The notes under the pieces are model-generated. The model was not told the DNA's origin. It did no database searches and saw nothing but the letters and a program-made list of their open reading frames with translations. This document shows, piece by piece, positions 62,650 through 64,000 of a stretch of 64,000 bases of DNA. How positions within the stretch are numbered: position 1 is the stretch's first letter; the number at the start of each line of letters is the position of its first letter. Position numbers and translations under genes: made by a program. The DNA is from Marisa cornuarietis (lineage: Eukaryota; Mollusca; Gastropoda; Architaenioglossa; Ampullariidae), in the NCBI GenBank assembly GCA_004794655.1, contig SMMW01000019.1:2144001-2208000 (forward strand), given 5' to 3'.

Positions 62650-62760
62650 TTCAGTGGCGCTGCGGTTAAACGCTCTACACCCTCTGGAAAGGACTTAATG
62701 ACAGGTGGTTCGACTCTCGCCTCCGGCACACAATTGTTTATTTTATTTGGTTATTTGTTT
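62650..62760 (+). mobile_element. tRNA-derived SINE fragment
   Basis: AGTGGCGCTGCGGTTAAACG (62652-62671) resembles box A and GTGGTTCGACTCTCG (62705-62719) resembles box B, with an AT-rich tail following. A functional tRNA fold is not evident. Confidence 0.55.
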
Positions 62761-64000
62761 CAAGCCTAGCAAACAATATCTAACATTATATTATATGAGA
62801 ATATTAAAACACTAAAAACAAACCAATATGCTTATATTTAGTGAAAGTTTGTCTACTTGTGTACTGCCTAAGGTCATTCTTGTTGTTGACAACTTGCTTT
62901 TTACGTTTTAAGAGCTCGCGTAAATAAAGAAAAAAATTCTGGCAGCCTCTTATGAAAATATATTAAATGTTTTCCTGCCTCTGACCCCCTAGGTCTTAAC
63001 TGTTCAGAGCCCTTTCTGTACATTTTGCGATTCAGTGGCCACAGCAGGAACATATGGATGCAAAAGAAGCGAGTGAGCAAAATTACTTTTTATATGTGTA
63101 CTGGACAGTCAGGAAGTATAAAGCATGAATCATCTCCCACTTAGCCCAGGGGTACGTAGTTTTACGACTACCAAGAGCTGATGCATGCGCGAAAAATGAC
63201 AACCTAAGTAGGTACCCCCCCCAAAAAAAAAAAAGAAAAAAGAAATAACTTTTAAAATCAAAAATATTTGTTGTATAAGACAGTTTATAACACGCTTCTC
63301 TAGATCTTGGGACCATTCTGCAGCCTCCTTGGAGGAAGAATAGTAACCCTGCAACTTCTGTCAGAAGTTGTCCTTCTTGCCACAACAGGAGGAGAAAGGA
63401 AAACAAGGAGAGGGAGGGCCATTCTGTGTATCAAGGTTTAAATTATTGCGCCCAGGTACCGACACTAGATCAACATCCCTTAGAAATTAAACAAACGTTA
63501 CTCACAGAATGCTCGGCGAGGGTCAAGGACATGAGGGGACATTGACCCTTACTGACAATCCCAGGAAAAGATAGGCGACGTTTGCTGCTGAGATTATTTT
63601 CTCTTTGAGAAAGGACAAAGAAGGAAAAAAGACAAACAGAGGAACAACGAAAAAAGAAAGAAAGTAAAACCCGTCGAATTTTGAAATCTGAGTGAGTTTA
63701 TGGATCAAATGAAAGGATTTTTTTACCAAAATTAAAGCTCTTTTTTTTGGATTGGTGGGACATTTTAATGTCGCAAAGCCGCAAATCAAAAGAAAAGAGT
63801 ATCGCTGTTCCAAAGCGTAGAAAAAAAATCACACCTTCATTACCTGCCTGACAGGCAGGAGGTTTAAGAAGACACCTTATAATACATTATCTACCTTTTA
63901 CATACCTTGCATACCTTGCATACCTAAGTTAGAATGTGACGGGAATCAAGTTACGTGCAGTACCTGAAGGAGTATGATAATTGTACACACCTGAAGAAAA

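Larger units (their letters stand above)
60501..64000. other. No gene recognised; repeats and transposon remains
   Basis: Contains a CACAC-rich stretch at 60830-60865, the microsatellites, the hAT-like end and the SINE fragment listed separately. An A-run lies near 63220-63240 and CATACCTTG repeats at about 63900-63922. The frame at 60456-60935 covers the SINE and a CA tract and is not a gene. Confidence 0.55.

Overview
This is eukaryotic genomic DNA, most likely from an invertebrate animal and plausibly a mollusc. The window is intron- and repeat-rich, carries many long CA/GT and TTTC microsatellites, degenerate AT-rich minisatellites and tRNA-like SINE fragments, and shows no bacterial operon, rRNA gene or CRISPR array. 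The species assignment is inference from repeat content and from the Kruppel-like factor sequence; nothing in the window fixes it. Only one protein-coding gene can be supported: a Kruppel-like transcription factor of the KLF1/2/4 group on the + strand, from about 34.4 to 41.8 kb. All of its conserved protein is in one large last exon (37782-39017). That exon holds a KLF4-like acidic activation motif, a SUMO-type VKQE motif, a 14-glutamine run, a basic nuclear localisation segment and three C2H2 zinc fingers at the extreme C-terminus. Two separate short first exons (1a, 34735-34827; 1b, 37135-37197) each begin with ATG, each end at a good splice donor in phase 0, and each has its own TATA-type promoter. 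Both can therefore splice to the same last exon and give proteins of about 442 and 432 residues with different N-termini. Promoter 1a has a perfect MEF2 consensus, which echoes the MEF2 control known for vertebrate KLF2 and KLF4. The leader of exon 1b contains an ATG-stop mini-uORF. The 3' UTR has a proximal ATTAAA and a distal AATAAA signal, and AU-rich elements typical of a short-lived transcript. Region by region: 1-33.5 kb is a gene-free upstream region with minisatellites, microsatellites, a fold-back element (about 11.43-11.76 kb), a hAT-type transposon end (7.9 kb) and tRNA-like SINE remains (25.6 and 26.6 kb). From 33.5 to 41.8 kb lies the KLF gene with its promoters, introns and 3' UTR. 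From 41.8 to 64 kb is a gene-free downstream region with a reverse-transcriptase scrap (42.0 kb), an eight-copy 52-bp array (44.2-44.7 kb), a MITE with TTAA-flanked inverted repeats (47.29-47.70 kb), a 32-bp satellite-like array of about 30 copies with higher-order structure (53.5-54.4 kb), further decayed arrays, SINE remains and a second hAT-like end (62.0 kb). A lone transcription factor inside tens of kilobases of gene-free DNA is the usual setting of a developmental regulator with distant enhancers. I found no new enzymatic or defence system; the most interesting items are the two-promoter KLF organisation and the unusual repeat and transposon structures.
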